64,000 bases of DNA from Streptomyces albipurpureus (GCF_023701525.1 NZ_JAMQAW010000042.1:92207-156206), one strand, 5' to 3'; positions 26,400 through 35,364 are shown, numbered from the stretch's first letter. Numbers and translations are program-made. Notes: generated from the sequence alone by a model not told the origin.

Positions 26400-26966
26400 T
26401 TAGACGACCGGCGAGGTCGTGAAGTTGTGGCTGTGGTACCCACCGCAGCACTTACGCCAGTCGAGCTGCAGAACACCGTCCGCGAGCCCCTTGGCCCTGC
26501 CGGCCTTCCACTTGATGCTGCCGGTGGTGTACGAACCGTCGTAGTTGCCCCAACCGTTCGAGTTCTCCAGCTGTCCCTCGATGCCGTAGAAGTCCTTCGA
26601 CGTCTTGACCGGATCCGTTCCGGACTGGGACTTCTTGACCTGGAGCCGGAAGCGCGCCGAGTCGAAGATGTGGCTGTCGTCGAGCGTCCCGAAGAGGGGA
26701 CCGTCCCACGAGACCTTGGCGTAGGCGTAAACGTACGAACCCGAACGCTTGGCGCACAGAGTCGTCTTGACGTCCCACTGGTCAGCCCAGGGACCGCTGT
26801 AGCTCGCGGTGTCGATCGACTTGGCGGAGGTCTTGCACTTGTAGGAGGCCGCATTGGCTGGCGATGCCAGGACCATCGTGCCGGCTACCGCGACGACGGT
26901 CAGCAAGCCGGCGCTCAGCCGACGGGCCCGTCGGCGGGGCAGGAATGATTGGAACACAGGATTCAT
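26400..26966 (-). CDS. Secreted protein, 188 aa
   Basis: The ATG at 26966 is chosen because it begins a clear signal peptide: MNPVFQSFLPRRRARRLSAG, then a hydrophobic core LLTVVAVAGTMVLA and a cleavage site ANA-AS near residue 39. The RR pair would also allow Tat export. The mature domain is about 150 residues, beta-rich and aromatic (WADQWDVKTTLC, WKAGRAKGLADGVLQLDW), with Cys that may form disulphides (near the N-terminus, after TTL, and CC near the end). It lies alone between two hairpins in the transfer region. A surface or entry-exclusion role is possible but unproven. Confidence 0.75.
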   Translation of the reverse strand: MNPVFQSFLPRRRARRLSAGLLTVVAVAGTMVLASPANAASYKCKTSAKSIDTASYSGPWADQWDVKTTLCAKRSGSYVYAYAKVSWDGPLFGTLDDSHIFDSARFRLQVKKSQSGTDPVKTSKDFYGIEGQLENSNGWGNYDGSYTTGSIKWKAGRAKGLADGVLQLDWRKCCGGYHSHNFTTSPVV

Positions 26967-27157
26967 GGAGGGATCCCCCTGGATGAAGCGGAGGCCCCGG
27001 CGTTGTCGGACAGTCAGCCGAACCCTGGAGCTGGACTCCAGTTGATCCCGGACATGACTATTCTGAGCACGGCGCGGTAGCACGCGCCTGCAGGAGCACC
27101 CCAGTGATTGGTTTGGGTTCCAGTGCTGGTGGTGTAGTGACTCGGGTGAGTCAGTGG

Positions 27158-27187
27158 TGGCCGTTCCTACCCGAATAGGGACGGCCA
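27158..27187 (-). terminator. Hairpin after the 180-aa gene
   Basis: Arms tggccgttccta and tagggacggcca (12 bp, one G-U pair, 6-base loop) begin 32 bases beyond the stop at 27219. There is no T run. Confidence 0.6.
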
Positions 27188-27218
27188 TCGGCATTTTCAG
27201 ACGAGGCTTGACTCAGCC

Positions 27219-27761
27219 TCAGCCGACCGCCGGCTCGTCGACCTCGACTGCTTGCTCCTGCTCGGCATCGACAGCCGCGGCCTGAGCCTGCGACTCCTTG
27301 GCCGCGGCCTGTACCTCGTGGGCGGCGCGCATGGACGCGAACTGGTTGTCCAGTGTCTTGTTGTCGACCTTGAACTCAGAGGCCTCGACGGACTTGGTGT
27401 TGACCACCAGGCCGGTGCCACGTGTCGCGGGCATCACGTTGCTCTTGAAGCCGTAGACGGTGCCGACCTCGTTGCCGCTCTTGTCCAGGATCGGCTCGGT
27501 GTTCGGTCCCGCGGCCTTGGCGATCTCCTCCATCTGGCGGGTGGAGTACGGAGCGCCGTTGTTGTAGTGGACCTTGCCGTTCTCGCCCTGAATCCGATCG
27601 GACTTCAGGTGCAGGTTCGTCTGCGCCGGGCCGCGCGGATCTCGAGCGTCGAGCTGGACGTCGGCGTACTGGGACTTGCTGTCCTTGGTGACGCCGTTCT
27701 TGTAGACCTTCGCGATGAGGTTGACTCCGGTCATCGCGCCCTTGCCCTTGAGATGTGCCAT
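27219..27761 (-). CDS. Hypothetical protein downstream of the relaxase, 180 aa
   Basis: ATG 27761 has AGGGAGAG upstream; the frame extending to 27881 lacks a ribosome site. The N-terminal 130 residues look like a single-stranded-DNA-binding-type beta protein (GVNLIAKVYKNGVTKDSKSQYADVQLDAR), and the C-terminal 40 are Ala/Gln/Glu helix. The beta-rich pattern might indicate an OB-like fold, but no family can be stated. It has its own promoter region with GCGATAGG. Confidence 0.65.
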   Translation of the reverse strand: MAHLKGKGAMTGVNLIAKVYKNGVTKDSKSQYADVQLDARDPRGPAQTNLHLKSDRIQGENGKVHYNNGAPYSTRQMEEIAKAAGPNTEPILDKSGNEVGTVYGFKSNVMPATRGTGLVVNTKSVEASEFKVDNKTLDNQFASMRAAHEVQAAAKESQAQAAAVDAEQEQAVEVDEPAVG

Positions 27762-27849
27762 GATCTCTCCCTCATTTGCTCCGACTGCCCTCTGACAAGT
27801 CGGCAGTGACCAGTCACATCGTCCGGACAGGGAGTCGATTCCCCGTCGA

Positions 27850-27896
27850 ACGCTCCTTACGCTAATGCTGCGATAGGACATTCGACAAGTCTTTAA
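27850..27896 (-). promoter_or_regulatory. Promoter region of the 180-aa gene
   Basis: Contains GCGATAGG (27870-27877), matching the centre of the polymerase-gene array, and AT-rich ctttaactagtctttc. It is about 110 bases upstream of the ATG. The full hexamer array is not present here. Confidence 0.35.
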
Positions 27897-30185
27897 CTAG
27901 TCTTTCTGGTCATGTTCGGAGTCGGTCGAGATAGGGAGAGGGTACGAGTCGAATCCCATTTCGGCGTCCATTGTGGTCACCGCCTGATCGACCTGGGCCT
28001 GCACCCGCACGACGAGACCAGCGTCCAACGACGGAGCCTCGGACCGACGCAGCCGCTCGGCCCGCCCGCGCTCGACGCGCAGCTCCGCGATCCGGGAGCG
28101 CAACACGAGCCGGCCAAATCCCCTGTCCGTTAGCTGAGTTGTCAGCTCCCGGGAGACCCGTGTCATCGCCGCGACATCGTCCACCGGCAGGTCGGCAATC
28201 GCCTCGGCCTGGCCGGACTCGTCCAAGTAGTCCATCGCCGCCAGCAACAGCCGTCGGCGGTCCCGGGTCGTCTCGACGAAGTTCTGGCGTGCGCGTGATC
28301 CGATCTCGACGTCGGTGGCGAAGTCGTAGCCCAGGTGGTGCAGGTCCAGGGCCTTGACCTCGCCGAAGTCATCCGCGGCACCGGCAACAATCTCGAAGTC
28401 CGTGCAGACCACGTCGGTATCCGTGCCCGCCGGATTCCCGGCGGGCGACTCCACGCGCAGCACCAGGCCGGAGGAAGCGAGCTCGGCCCGCAGGTCGTCC
28501 AGCTTCCGGTCGTAGGACTGCTTCATCGTCCGGATGCGTGCGTCCAGCACCGCCCGGCCGTGCGCGCCCCCGGTCAGGAGCTGGCCGCCGGGTTGATCGT
28601 AGATTGTCCGGCCCAGGCTCTCGGCTTCCTCCTGGTCCCTCATCCCCTGCAGGGAGGTGCCCTCGCGCAGCGCCATGAGCGAAAGCAGCCGCTGGCCGTA
28701 GGCCGCCACATCCTGCTGCTGCTCGTACCACTGGCCTGCGTCGCCGAGGATGGGCAGGAATCGCCTGTACTTGCTCGTCAACCGCCGGTGGTAGTCCTCC
28801 TCGAAGCGGTAGAAGTCGTAGAGCGGGCGCGAGTCCTCAGCGGCCACGCCGGCCTTCTCGGCCCGTTCCCACTGCTGCGCGAGGTCGCGGTAGACCCAGA
28901 CCTTCTCCCGGTGGTGCCGCAGGCGTGAGGTGTAGCTGCGCAGCCGGAAGCCGAAGGAGACCAGACCTGCTTCCGCGTCCTCGTCGTCCACCTGCCGATC
29001 CGCCGCCAGGGCCGCCATCTGCTGATAGTCCATCCCCATGACGTCGAGCATCGGCGTGCGTACGCGCAGTTCCGACTCCGGTATGGCCCTCAGCATCTGG
29101 TAGACACCGTTGACGGCGCGCTCCATGATCTGTACGCGTCCCCGCTCGACCAGCTTCTGCCATTCCCCCGTGCCCAGTGACTCCTTCGCCCGGCGCTCGT
29201 TGGCGTAGTCCACGACTCGCTCCATGGCCTCCGGCATCGGGGACCCGGCACGTTCGAGCTGCTCCTTCACGAGCTCGGTCACCAACTCGTTCGCCTTGCG
29301 CATACGAGCGTCGTTCGAGCCGGCGCGCCACAGCGTCCGGTCCGCCGGCAGGCAGGCGAGCACGAACTGCGGCAGAGACTCGGCACGGATCCGCTCGTGT
29401 GCCCACCGCTTGACGAAAGTGGTGACGTTGCGCCGCTCGTAACCGACGGCACTGGAGAGGTGAGCCACCGCCTGCTTCTCGTCGAGCCAGGCATCGACGC
29501 CGCGGCGAAGCCGGGACTTGTGCCGGTCCAGCAGCTTTCCGCGCTGTGTGCCGTTCTTCGTCACCCGACCCCGGCCGCAGTCGACCATCGCCAGGTGGCA
29601 GTGCACGTGCTCGGTATCGACCTGGATGACCCCGACGTAGCGCAGGTCGTCGAAACCGCCGGTGCCCGAGCTCATGCGGTCCAGGCCGTGCATGATCGCC
29701 ATGCGCAGCTTCATCTGATCGATATGCCCGCGGTAGTCACCGCGGGCTTCGCAGTGGAAGTCCTGGTCGACGATCTTGCGCTTCCGCAGGTACTCCTCGT
29801 CGAAGGACAACACGGTCTTCAGTACGGTGTGCCCGGCGTCGAAGTAGTGCTGGATGTCCTTGCTGGCCGCCGTGAGCTGCTCGTCGGAGAGTGAGACCGA
29901 GCCGTAGCCGAAAGCCACGCCCCCTTTGCCCTGGGCCTGGCGCATCTCACGCTTCGCCGCGCCCCGCGAGACACCGGCGCGCTCGACGGCTGACCCCCGC
30001 GCCATGTAGCGCAGATTGAAGTCGTCGGTGCGCAGGCGCCGGATCGGAGCCAGTGACTCCGTCGCCTGATCGCGGGCCATGTACCGGGTGACGTAGTCGC
30101 CCGGCGTCGCGCCGCGCGAGCCCTTGCTGCCGGGCAGCGGCACGCTGAACTCATTCACGATTACGATGCCCTGCTTCAGGCTCAT
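27897..30185 (-). CDS. MobL-type conjugative relaxase, 762 aa
   Basis: Residues 30-60 contain YVTRYMARDQATE and 119-135 contain TVLKTVLSFDEEYL, both as in MobL/MobP-like relaxases. Motif 3 is YVGVIQVDTEHVHCHLAM with the metal-binding His193, 195 and 197 (HxHxH). Such enzymes nick at oriT, stay bound to the 5' end through a Tyr and pilot the single strand into the recipient. Tyr31 or Tyr35 is a possible nucleophile, by position only. The C-terminal 500 residues are helical and have no recognised domain; no primase or helicase motifs are visible. It lies between two hairpins. Confidence 0.88.
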   Translation of the reverse strand: MSLKQGIVIVNEFSVPLPGSKGSRGATPGDYVTRYMARDQATESLAPIRRLRTDDFNLRYMARGSAVERAGVSRGAAKREMRQAQGKGGVAFGYGSVSLSDEQLTAASKDIQHYFDAGHTVLKTVLSFDEEYLRKRKIVDQDFHCEARGDYRGHIDQMKLRMAIMHGLDRMSSGTGGFDDLRYVGVIQVDTEHVHCHLAMVDCGRGRVTKNGTQRGKLLDRHKSRLRRGVDAWLDEKQAVAHLSSAVGYERRNVTTFVKRWAHERIRAESLPQFVLACLPADRTLWRAGSNDARMRKANELVTELVKEQLERAGSPMPEAMERVVDYANERRAKESLGTGEWQKLVERGRVQIMERAVNGVYQMLRAIPESELRVRTPMLDVMGMDYQQMAALAADRQVDDEDAEAGLVSFGFRLRSYTSRLRHHREKVWVYRDLAQQWERAEKAGVAAEDSRPLYDFYRFEEDYHRRLTSKYRRFLPILGDAGQWYEQQQDVAAYGQRLLSLMALREGTSLQGMRDQEEAESLGRTIYDQPGGQLLTGGAHGRAVLDARIRTMKQSYDRKLDDLRAELASSGLVLRVESPAGNPAGTDTDVVCTDFEIVAGAADDFGEVKALDLHHLGYDFATDVEIGSRARQNFVETTRDRRRLLLAAMDYLDESGQAEAIADLPVDDVAAMTRVSRELTTQLTDRGFGRLVLRSRIAELRVERGRAERLRRSEAPSLDAGLVVRVQAQVDQAVTTMDAEMGFDSYPLPISTDSEHDQKD

Positions 30186-30220
30186 TGTCGCTCTCCTTCC
30201 TGTCTCGGTACCCGTGCACT

Positions 30221-30257
30221 ACGGCCCCGGCTGCCGTCCGCCAGCAACCGGGGCCGT
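30221..30257 (-). terminator. Terminator ahead of the relaxase gene
   Basis: Arms acggccccgg and ccggggccgt (10 bp, 17-base loop), downstream of the gene ending at 30280 and just upstream of the relaxase start. Good GC stem, no T run. Confidence 0.6.
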
Positions 30258-30279
30258 GTGCGTGATGCCTGATTGGACC

Positions 30280-31335
30280 TCAGGAACTCAGGCTCTGCTC
30301 GCCGTCGTCCTCACCGAGGTCCAGATCGGCCGCATGCTGGGCCACCTGACGCTTGCGCTTGTCCATGCTCGGGACGGGCCCGGCCTCACGTCGACGGGTC
30401 TCTTGCTCCCGCTCCTCCAGCTCCAGGTCGAGATCCATGTTCCGGACCCGCTGCGCCTCACGGACTTGCACTGGGGGAGCGAGCTGCATCTCCTGCTGAG
30501 CTTCGGCGCTGCGCAGTGGTGCAGCCACGCGCTTCCGGTAGAGGTTCTCCGTGGTGCCCTCAGTGCTCGCCCGCTCGGTCTGGTACTGCTCCCGTTCGGC
30601 GGCGATCTCCGCCTCGATCTGCTGCAGGCGAGCACTCATGCCGGCGTCGACCGGGGCTACCTCGGGCACAGGTGTCCCGACGATCTGCTCGACGTCGGTG
30701 TCCAGGCCCAGCTCGTCTTCGGTGAACAGCGTGTTGATCGCGTCCGAGCGCTCCTTCAGTCCGCGTGCATCGACCACAGTCTCGGTCCGCGGGACGCCGT
30801 TCCTGGGGTGGTCGGCGAAGTAGCCGGCGAGGTCGTAGCCGCTGGACTCGAGATCGATCTCCAAGCCCCCGATACGGTGGACCTGGGTGAAGACCACGGG
30901 CGCATCGCCTTCGGTCTGCGCCCCCGACGGAGCGAGCACGAGCATGTCCGCCGTGGCCGGCAACTCCCACTCGATCCCAGTGACCTGCTCGGGTACTGCG
31001 AAGCCGCTCGTGAAGTAGCCCTTACTGACGAGCACGGCCAACTGCTGGTCATCGAACTCGTAGAAGGCGTCCACCTTCTCGCCCTGACCCAGGGAGTAGG
31101 TCACCTGGGAGATGCCGAGCGGTAGCGCCTTGGCCGGGGTGACTGAGCGGAGTTCGCCCGTCATGTGAAGATACGGGCGGTAGTTCTCCTCCTTGCTGCG
31201 GTGCCTGAGTTCGATCGATTCGACCATGACGCCGAGCTCGGCGGTCACCCCCTCCAGCCGGTACGTCTCCACCCCCCGTTCACGCAGGACACGGTGGGCC
31301 CATGCGTCGTTCATCGTCAGTCCTGCGGTGCGCAT
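30280..31335 (-). CDS. Hypothetical transfer-region protein, 351 aa
   Basis: The second of two adjacent ATGs (31335) is chosen because AAGGAG is 6 bases away; the first, 31338, forms TAATG with the preceding stop. Residues 1-200 form a beta-rich domain (EENYRPYLHMTGELRSV). From residue 215 on the chain is Glu/Gln/Arg helix with several coiled-coil segments. No membrane segment and no known family. It is the last gene of the VirB8-like cluster. Confidence 0.7.
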   Translation of the reverse strand: MRTAGLTMNDAWAHRVLRERGVETYRLEGVTAELGVMVESIELRHRSKEENYRPYLHMTGELRSVTPAKALPLGISQVTYSLGQGEKVDAFYEFDDQQLAVLVSKGYFTSGFAVPEQVTGIEWELPATADMLVLAPSGAQTEGDAPVVFTQVHRIGGLEIDLESSGYDLAGYFADHPRNGVPRTETVVDARGLKERSDAINTLFTEDELGLDTDVEQIVGTPVPEVAPVDAGMSARLQQIEAEIAAEREQYQTERASTEGTTENLYRKRVAAPLRSAEAQQEMQLAPPVQVREAQRVRNMDLDLELEEREQETRRREAGPVPSMDKRKRQVAQHAADLDLGEDDGEQSLSS

Positions 31336-31337
31336 CA

Positions 31338-31859
31338 TTAGCTCCTTTTGCGGTTGGCCTTGCTCTGGTTGGTGGGCCTCGCCCCGAACTTCGGTGTGAC
31401 GACGGCCCCGGTCACCTCTCCCCGGGCGTCCCGGATCTTCGCGATCATCCGCGTTGCCCAGCGCCACATGGCCCGCATGACGACGATCTCGCCCGCGGCT
31501 AGCAGTGCGACCAGGAAGAGGAGCGGCATCAGCCACATGGCGACGGTTCCGTCAGCGCTGAGCGCACCCCGGGAGGCCCCCGACTGCTGGTGCAGCCACG
31601 CTCCCAGCAGCGGGATGATGACCACGGCCGTGACGAACGCCAGCAGGTAGTCGGCGAGAAGGACGATGGCCCGGAAGAAGCCCGCCCACACCACGACGGG
31701 GAACCCGCCGGCTTCCTTCTTCGGGGCCAGACGCCGCCATCCGTTGCGCAGCTTCGAGTCCTTCTGCTTCTTCACGGCCTTCGCCGTGGTCTTCTTCGCC
31801 GTCGTGGCCGGGCTGCTCGGGGCGGTCGTCTCGGTCTTCTCCAAGGCATGGGTCGACAT
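31338..31859 (-). CDS. Small membrane protein of the transfer cluster, 173 aa
   Basis: A Lys/Ala/Thr-rich cytosolic N-terminus of about 50 residues is followed by two membrane helices (about 53-88 and 105-130) and a basic C-tail. AAGGA lies 7 bases before the ATG. Two-helix basic proteins occur in type IV secretion (VirB3-like), but similarity is only in form. Confidence 0.65.
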   Translation of the reverse strand: MSTHALEKTETTAPSSPATTAKKTTAKAVKKQKDSKLRNGWRRLAPKKEAGGFPVVVWAGFFRAIVLLADYLLAFVTAVVIIPLLGAWLHQQSGASRGALSADGTVAMWLMPLLFLVALLAAGEIVVMRAMWRWATRMIAKIRDARGEVTGAVVTPKFGARPTNQSKANRKRS

Positions 31860-31869
31860 GTTCGTGTCC

Positions 31870-32631
31870 TTACGTCTCGTCGGGGTCTTCTGGGTTGCGT
31901 GCTGAAGCGGCGGGCGCTCCGCTCACCCGGTCGGCTTGGGGGTGGCCGTTCCTCGCTGCGGCAGCGAGGGCATCGCGGGTTCTGCTGGAGGCCAGATAGA
32001 CGTCCAGCGACGTCACCGTGCCGTCCTGAGAGGTGGAGTAGGTGAAGACCGCGAACTCGCCCCTGGCGGCGCTGTTCTGAGCCGGGCCAACGCGGACCGG
32101 ATCGAGCCGGGCCACTCCCGTGTACGAGTAGTTCAGGCCCTGCACCCGACTCACATTGATGTCCAGATCTCCAAGCGTGTACGTCGTCCCGGCGCCCTTC
32201 GTGGCTCCCGTCACCGTCATCCACCCCGGCACAAACTCGGTGAGCACCCGGGACTCGTGGTCGAGGAAGCCGTAGCGCGCGTCGAGCAGAACCTGCTGCT
32301 CCTTGACGGCCCGGGTCGACGCCGAGCTGCCGGTGAGACTGAGCAGAAGAGACCGCCCCGTCGCCCTGTCACGGTTCACCCTCTCGATGTCCATTCCCGG
32401 CAGCTGGGCCAGCAGCGCCGCGTGTTGCGTCGCCAGCTTGGTCTTGGCGTTGCCGAGGTTGCCTTCGAGCTTCTGGACCAGTGCGTAGGCCTGGGTGCCC
32501 GTCGCGGCCGGTCCGTTGCTGAGCAGACCGGAGGCGAGCGTGAACACCGAGAGCGCGAGTAGCGCCCCGGTGCCGCCGAGCAGGATCTTCCCGGCGTGCT
32601 GGCGCAGCTTGTCCTTGATCTCCTCGTTCAC
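31870..32631 (-). CDS. VirB8-like single-span membrane protein, 253 aa
   Basis: GTG 32631 has GGAGGTGA 8 bases upstream and overlaps the previous stop. A short basic N-terminus is followed by a membrane helix (LLGGTGALLALSVFTLASGLL) and an extracytoplasmic domain that starts with a coiled coil (ALVQKLEGNLGNAKTKLATQ). The C-terminal half (DSxDGTVTSLDVYLASS pattern) may be an NTF2-like fold as in VirB8/TcpC. Paralogous in build to the next three genes. Role: probable channel component, by build and context. Confidence 0.65.
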   Translation of the reverse strand: MNEEIKDKLRQHAGKILLGGTGALLALSVFTLASGLLSNGPAATGTQAYALVQKLEGNLGNAKTKLATQHAALLAQLPGMDIERVNRDRATGRSLLLSLTGSSASTRAVKEQQVLLDARYGFLDHESRVLTEFVPGWMTVTGATKGAGTTYTLGDLDINVSRVQGLNYSYTGVARLDPVRVGPAQNSAARGEFAVFTYSTSQDGTVTSLDVYLASSRTRDALAAAARNGHPQADRVSGAPAASARNPEDPDET

Positions 32632-33414
32632 GGTGTCTTCACCTCCTGCTTCAGGGCCTCGCCGGTGGCCGTCGTGCCGGTCTGGATGCTCACGAACGCC
32701 TTCCGGACCAGGCCGAAATCGGCGCGGGCCCAGGCCAGCACCGCCGGTTTCTCGCCCGCACCCGTTCTGGTCTCCATCGCCAGCCAGGTCACCGTGACGG
32801 TGCTGTCGTCGTTGACCAGGTAGGGCACCTGGGTGATCCACTCAAAGCCGGAGTTGAAGCTCATCGGGATCCCGACACCAGACGCCACGCCCTTGTCACT
32901 GGCGAGCAGGTACCACGGCCCCAGGTCCGCCTGGTGCACCGAGGGCGAAGTAGTGGATGAGGTTGCGCAGCGTCGAATCAGACGTCGCCGTGTCGAGCTT
33001 CCCGCCATCCGCCGCGACTCTGGGAGTCAGGTAGCGGTAGTCGTTCTGCAGCTCCGCGACCTGACCAGCCGCAGTCAGGGCCGAGGTCAGACCACGCTCG
33101 GCATCGTCGGCCTTCGGCAGCGCCGCCGCCTTCGCCTCGGTGATCCTGATCTGCTCCTGCAGAGAAGAGATCTCCGGCGCAGATGTATCGCTTACCACGC
33201 CCTGACCGCCGGAGAGTCCCGCGGAGAGTGCGAAGCACAGCAGCGCGCCCACACCCATGCTCACGCCGGCTACGAGGGTGCGCTTGCGCAGGCCGTCTGC
33301 GGGCTCCGTCTGCTCAGCAGTGTCCGCGCCCTCCGGCGAGGACGCGGACGGCGCAACGAAGCGCGTCTTGCGCACCGCGCCCCCACTCGACTCACTGGCC
33401 TGTCTCGATGCCAT
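32628..33414 (-). pseudogene. VirB8-like protein with +1 frameshift near 32944
   Basis: The N-terminal frame (33414 down to 32896) has a membrane helix and coiled coil like its neighbours and runs to RNLIHYFA, then out of frame. A second frame continues with PSVHQADLGPWYLLASDKG and a beta-rich domain to 32628. Joining the frames at the ccc run (ggg, 32943-32945) needs removal of one base and gives one protein of about 260 residues. It is either a sequencing error, a true mutation or a programmed +1 slip. The stop overlaps the next GTG, which argues that the second frame is normally translated. Confidence 0.7.
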
Positions 33415-33450
33415 TGATCCTCAACTCGCCGCTCCACTCAAGTATCAATG

Positions 33451-33490
33451 CAACTCTATCAACAAGGTGATTCGAAAGGGGGTGTGGATC
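33451..33490 (-). promoter_or_regulatory. Hexamer pair upstream of the third VirB8-like gene
   Basis: Plus-strand ACAAGG (33462) and GAAAGG (33474) are 12 bp apart within AT-rich DNA, and GATACTT (minus strand, 33440-33446) is shared with the polymerase-gene promoter. It could be an internal promoter, since the upstream gene ends at 33489. Confidence 0.4.
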
Positions 33491-34190
33491 AATTGGAATA
33501 GCGTGTCTCGCCACTTGCCGGGGTGCCGGAGAGGTTGGAGACCTTGCCCTGGGCGTCGACCGTGACGAAGAGCAGCGCGCGCCGGTGCGCCGTGACACTG
33601 GCTTTGCTCGCCTTGTTCTGGGACGCCGCGTCGGAGGTGACCTCGACGTCGGCCAGCACGGCGTAGGTGTAGACGCCCGCTTTGACGTCGACGACCTCGA
33701 TGCCCGGATCCGCGCCGAGGGCAGAGTTCAGGCCGACCGTGTTGATGTAGTAGTAACGCCGTCCCTGAGCGTCCTCGTTAAACCTCGACGGAGGCATGAA
33801 TGACTTCAGGAACCTCTCGTTCTCGGTGAGGCCGAACCGGTTCTTCAGGCTTTCGCGCGCCGCTTCGTAGCTCTGTCCCGAGTCCCAGGTGAATGCCATC
33901 GAGAGCAGTGACGTGATGCGCTCACCGTCGGTGCTCAGCCGGTTCCGGCTGACACCCAGGGCTTCCATGACGTCCGCGTCTACCTGCTCGGCGTTCTTCT
34001 TCTGGATGCCTGCCAGGTGACCCTCGGCATCGTTGATCTGGGCTTCCTGCTCGGCCAGGGCCGCGCGCTGGCTGCTCCAGGTCACGCCGGCAACCGTCGC
34101 GACGACCGCGAGGGCCACTGCCGTGGCCAGGGTTGCGAGGTTGCGCCGGAGGGGTCCCTGCCGCGCGGGCTCTGCCGACTGCTCCGTCAT
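33489..34190 (-). CDS. VirB8-like single-span membrane protein, 233 aa
   Basis: ATG overlaps the preceding stop by four bases. Residues 1-18 cytosolic; helix 19-40 (LATAVALAVVATVAGVTW); coiled coil EQEAQINDAEGHLAGIQKK; then an extracytoplasmic domain of about 150 residues with FxWDSGQSYEAARESLKNRFGL and a C-terminal beta sheet (RALLFVTVDAQGKVSNLSG). Size and order match VirB8/TcpC-type channel proteins. Confidence 0.68.
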   Translation of the reverse strand: MTEQSAEPARQGPLRRNLATLATAVALAVVATVAGVTWSSQRAALAEQEAQINDAEGHLAGIQKKNAEQVDADVMEALGVSRNRLSTDGERITSLLSMAFTWDSGQSYEAARESLKNRFGLTENERFLKSFMPPSRFNEDAQGRRYYYINTVGLNSALGADPGIEVVDVKAGVYTYAVLADVEVTSDAASQNKASKASVTAHRRALLFVTVDAQGKVSNLSGTPASGETRYSN

Positions 34191-35167
34191 CGCTTCCCAC
34201 CCTCTTCCTGTGGGCCCGTGTCGCCGAGTTCGGGGACTCCGGACCCGGCCGCCTTGATCGCGGGGTTCCCGTACCGAGCCCCAGTGGCGGTCACGACGAG
34301 CGCCAAGCGGTCGAAGGCCCCCGTCGTCCCGTTGCGCAGGTAGCGCGCACTTGCCCAGGCGAGCACCTCACCGCTCTTCGTGTCCCGGCACAGCCAGACG
34401 ACCTTTGCCTGGTTCGTCGCCACCGAGCCGTCCTTCGCGCTCAGATCGGGCGTCACCGTCTCGACCTTCCACGTGTACGTGCTCGGGGCAGCTGCGTTCT
34501 GGCCGTCGTAGCGGATGTACCAGGCGTGGCGCGGATCGATCTCCGTGGTCGCATCGAACGGCGTCAGGGACGAGGTGCTGTACGCCTCCTTGTCACTGAC
34601 GAGAAAGGAGCTCTTGCTGAACAGCGGGGCCATGTTCCTGCGGTGCTTGATGATCTCCAACGCGGCCCGGCTCGGCGCCCCGTTGTTCGGCCCGGGCTGG
34701 AGACTTGCCTGGTGGTACAACGCGGCGAAGGTCTGCTCGCCGGATGCGACCTTCTTCGCGTCGGCGGCCGCCGCCTCGGTGAGCTTGGACAGCCGAGCGC
34801 CCGCGTCCGCCTTCACGGGCGGGGACTGGGCATCGTCCAGACGCCCCTTGAGCTGGATGATCTGGGCCTCGTTGTCCGCCGTGCTCGCCTCGAAGCTCTC
34901 GCTGTCCACACCCGTGGCGACGACCAGGGCGAGGATCCCGACCCCCGTCACTGCGGTCACACAGCGTCGCATCAGACGCGCGTTGTCTTCCGGGCCGCGC
35001 GCCTGGACTCGATCGCGTCGGCGGATCGCCCAGTCCGCGAAGCGCTCTTCGAGTTCAGCTCCGGTGACCTTCTTGCGCGTCTTCGGCGCCGGGGCCTTCT
35101 CCTCGGGCATCGATCCGGTCTCCTGGTCGGTTCCGGGGCTATCGGACTCGTCATGGACTGTTGTCAC
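34187..35167 (-). CDS. VirB8-like single-span membrane protein, 326 aa
   Basis: The GTG at 35167 is preferred because AAGGAG ends 8 bases before it. A longer acidic N-terminus of about 75 residues precedes the membrane helix (VTAVTGVGILALVVATGV), then coiled coil (STADNEAQIIQLKGRLDDAQ) and a beta-rich domain with YTWKVETVTPDLS and KVVWLCRDTKSGEVLAWASARYL. Same build as the previous two. A terminator and AT-rich promoter region lie upstream. Confidence 0.68.
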   Translation of the reverse strand: MTTVHDESDSPGTDQETGSMPEEKAPAPKTRKKVTGAELEERFADWAIRRRDRVQARGPEDNARLMRRCVTAVTGVGILALVVATGVDSESFEASTADNEAQIIQLKGRLDDAQSPPVKADAGARLSKLTEAAAADAKKVASGEQTFAALYHQASLQPGPNNGAPSRAALEIIKHRRNMAPLFSKSSFLVSDKEAYSTSSLTPFDATTEIDPRHAWYIRYDGQNAAAPSTYTWKVETVTPDLSAKDGSVATNQAKVVWLCRDTKSGEVLAWASARYLRNGTTGAFDRLALVVTATGARYGNPAIKAAGSGVPELGDTGPQEEGGKR

Positions 35168-35229
35168 CGAACACACTCCTTACTCCACGTCGCCCTCATA
35201 AGCGACTCAAGACTATACGGACAGGTATT

Positions 35230-35290
35230 CATGGCCGAGTCCTGAATCTATTCAATGGGAGCCTGAAAAGCGGAGTCGGCATTGAAGGTC
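35230..35290 (-). promoter_or_regulatory. Promoter region of the VirB8-like operon
   Basis: AT-rich DNA with plus-strand CAATGG (35253) and GAAAAG (35265), 12 bp apart, and TATAGT-like bases on the minus strand near 35210. A weaker version of the hexamer array. Confidence 0.35.
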
Positions 35291-35303
35291 TGCGTCGAAC
35301 ATG

Positions 35304-35341
35304 GAGAAGCCGGTACCGAGGTCACTCGGTACCGGCTTCTC
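35304..35341 (-). terminator. Perfect 17-bp hairpin terminator
   Basis: Arms 35304-35320 and 35325-35341 are exact complements with a 4-base loop. It follows the lysozyme/CHAP-domain gene at 35365 and precedes the VirB8-like operon, dividing the transfer region into two transcription units. Confidence 0.85.
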
Positions 35342-35364
35342 ACTCCCCGGTCAGATGCAACGCA

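Noticed and set aside
26967..27194. Upstream extension of the secreted-protein gene
   Set aside because: It would bury the signal peptide; ATG 26966 begins it precisely.
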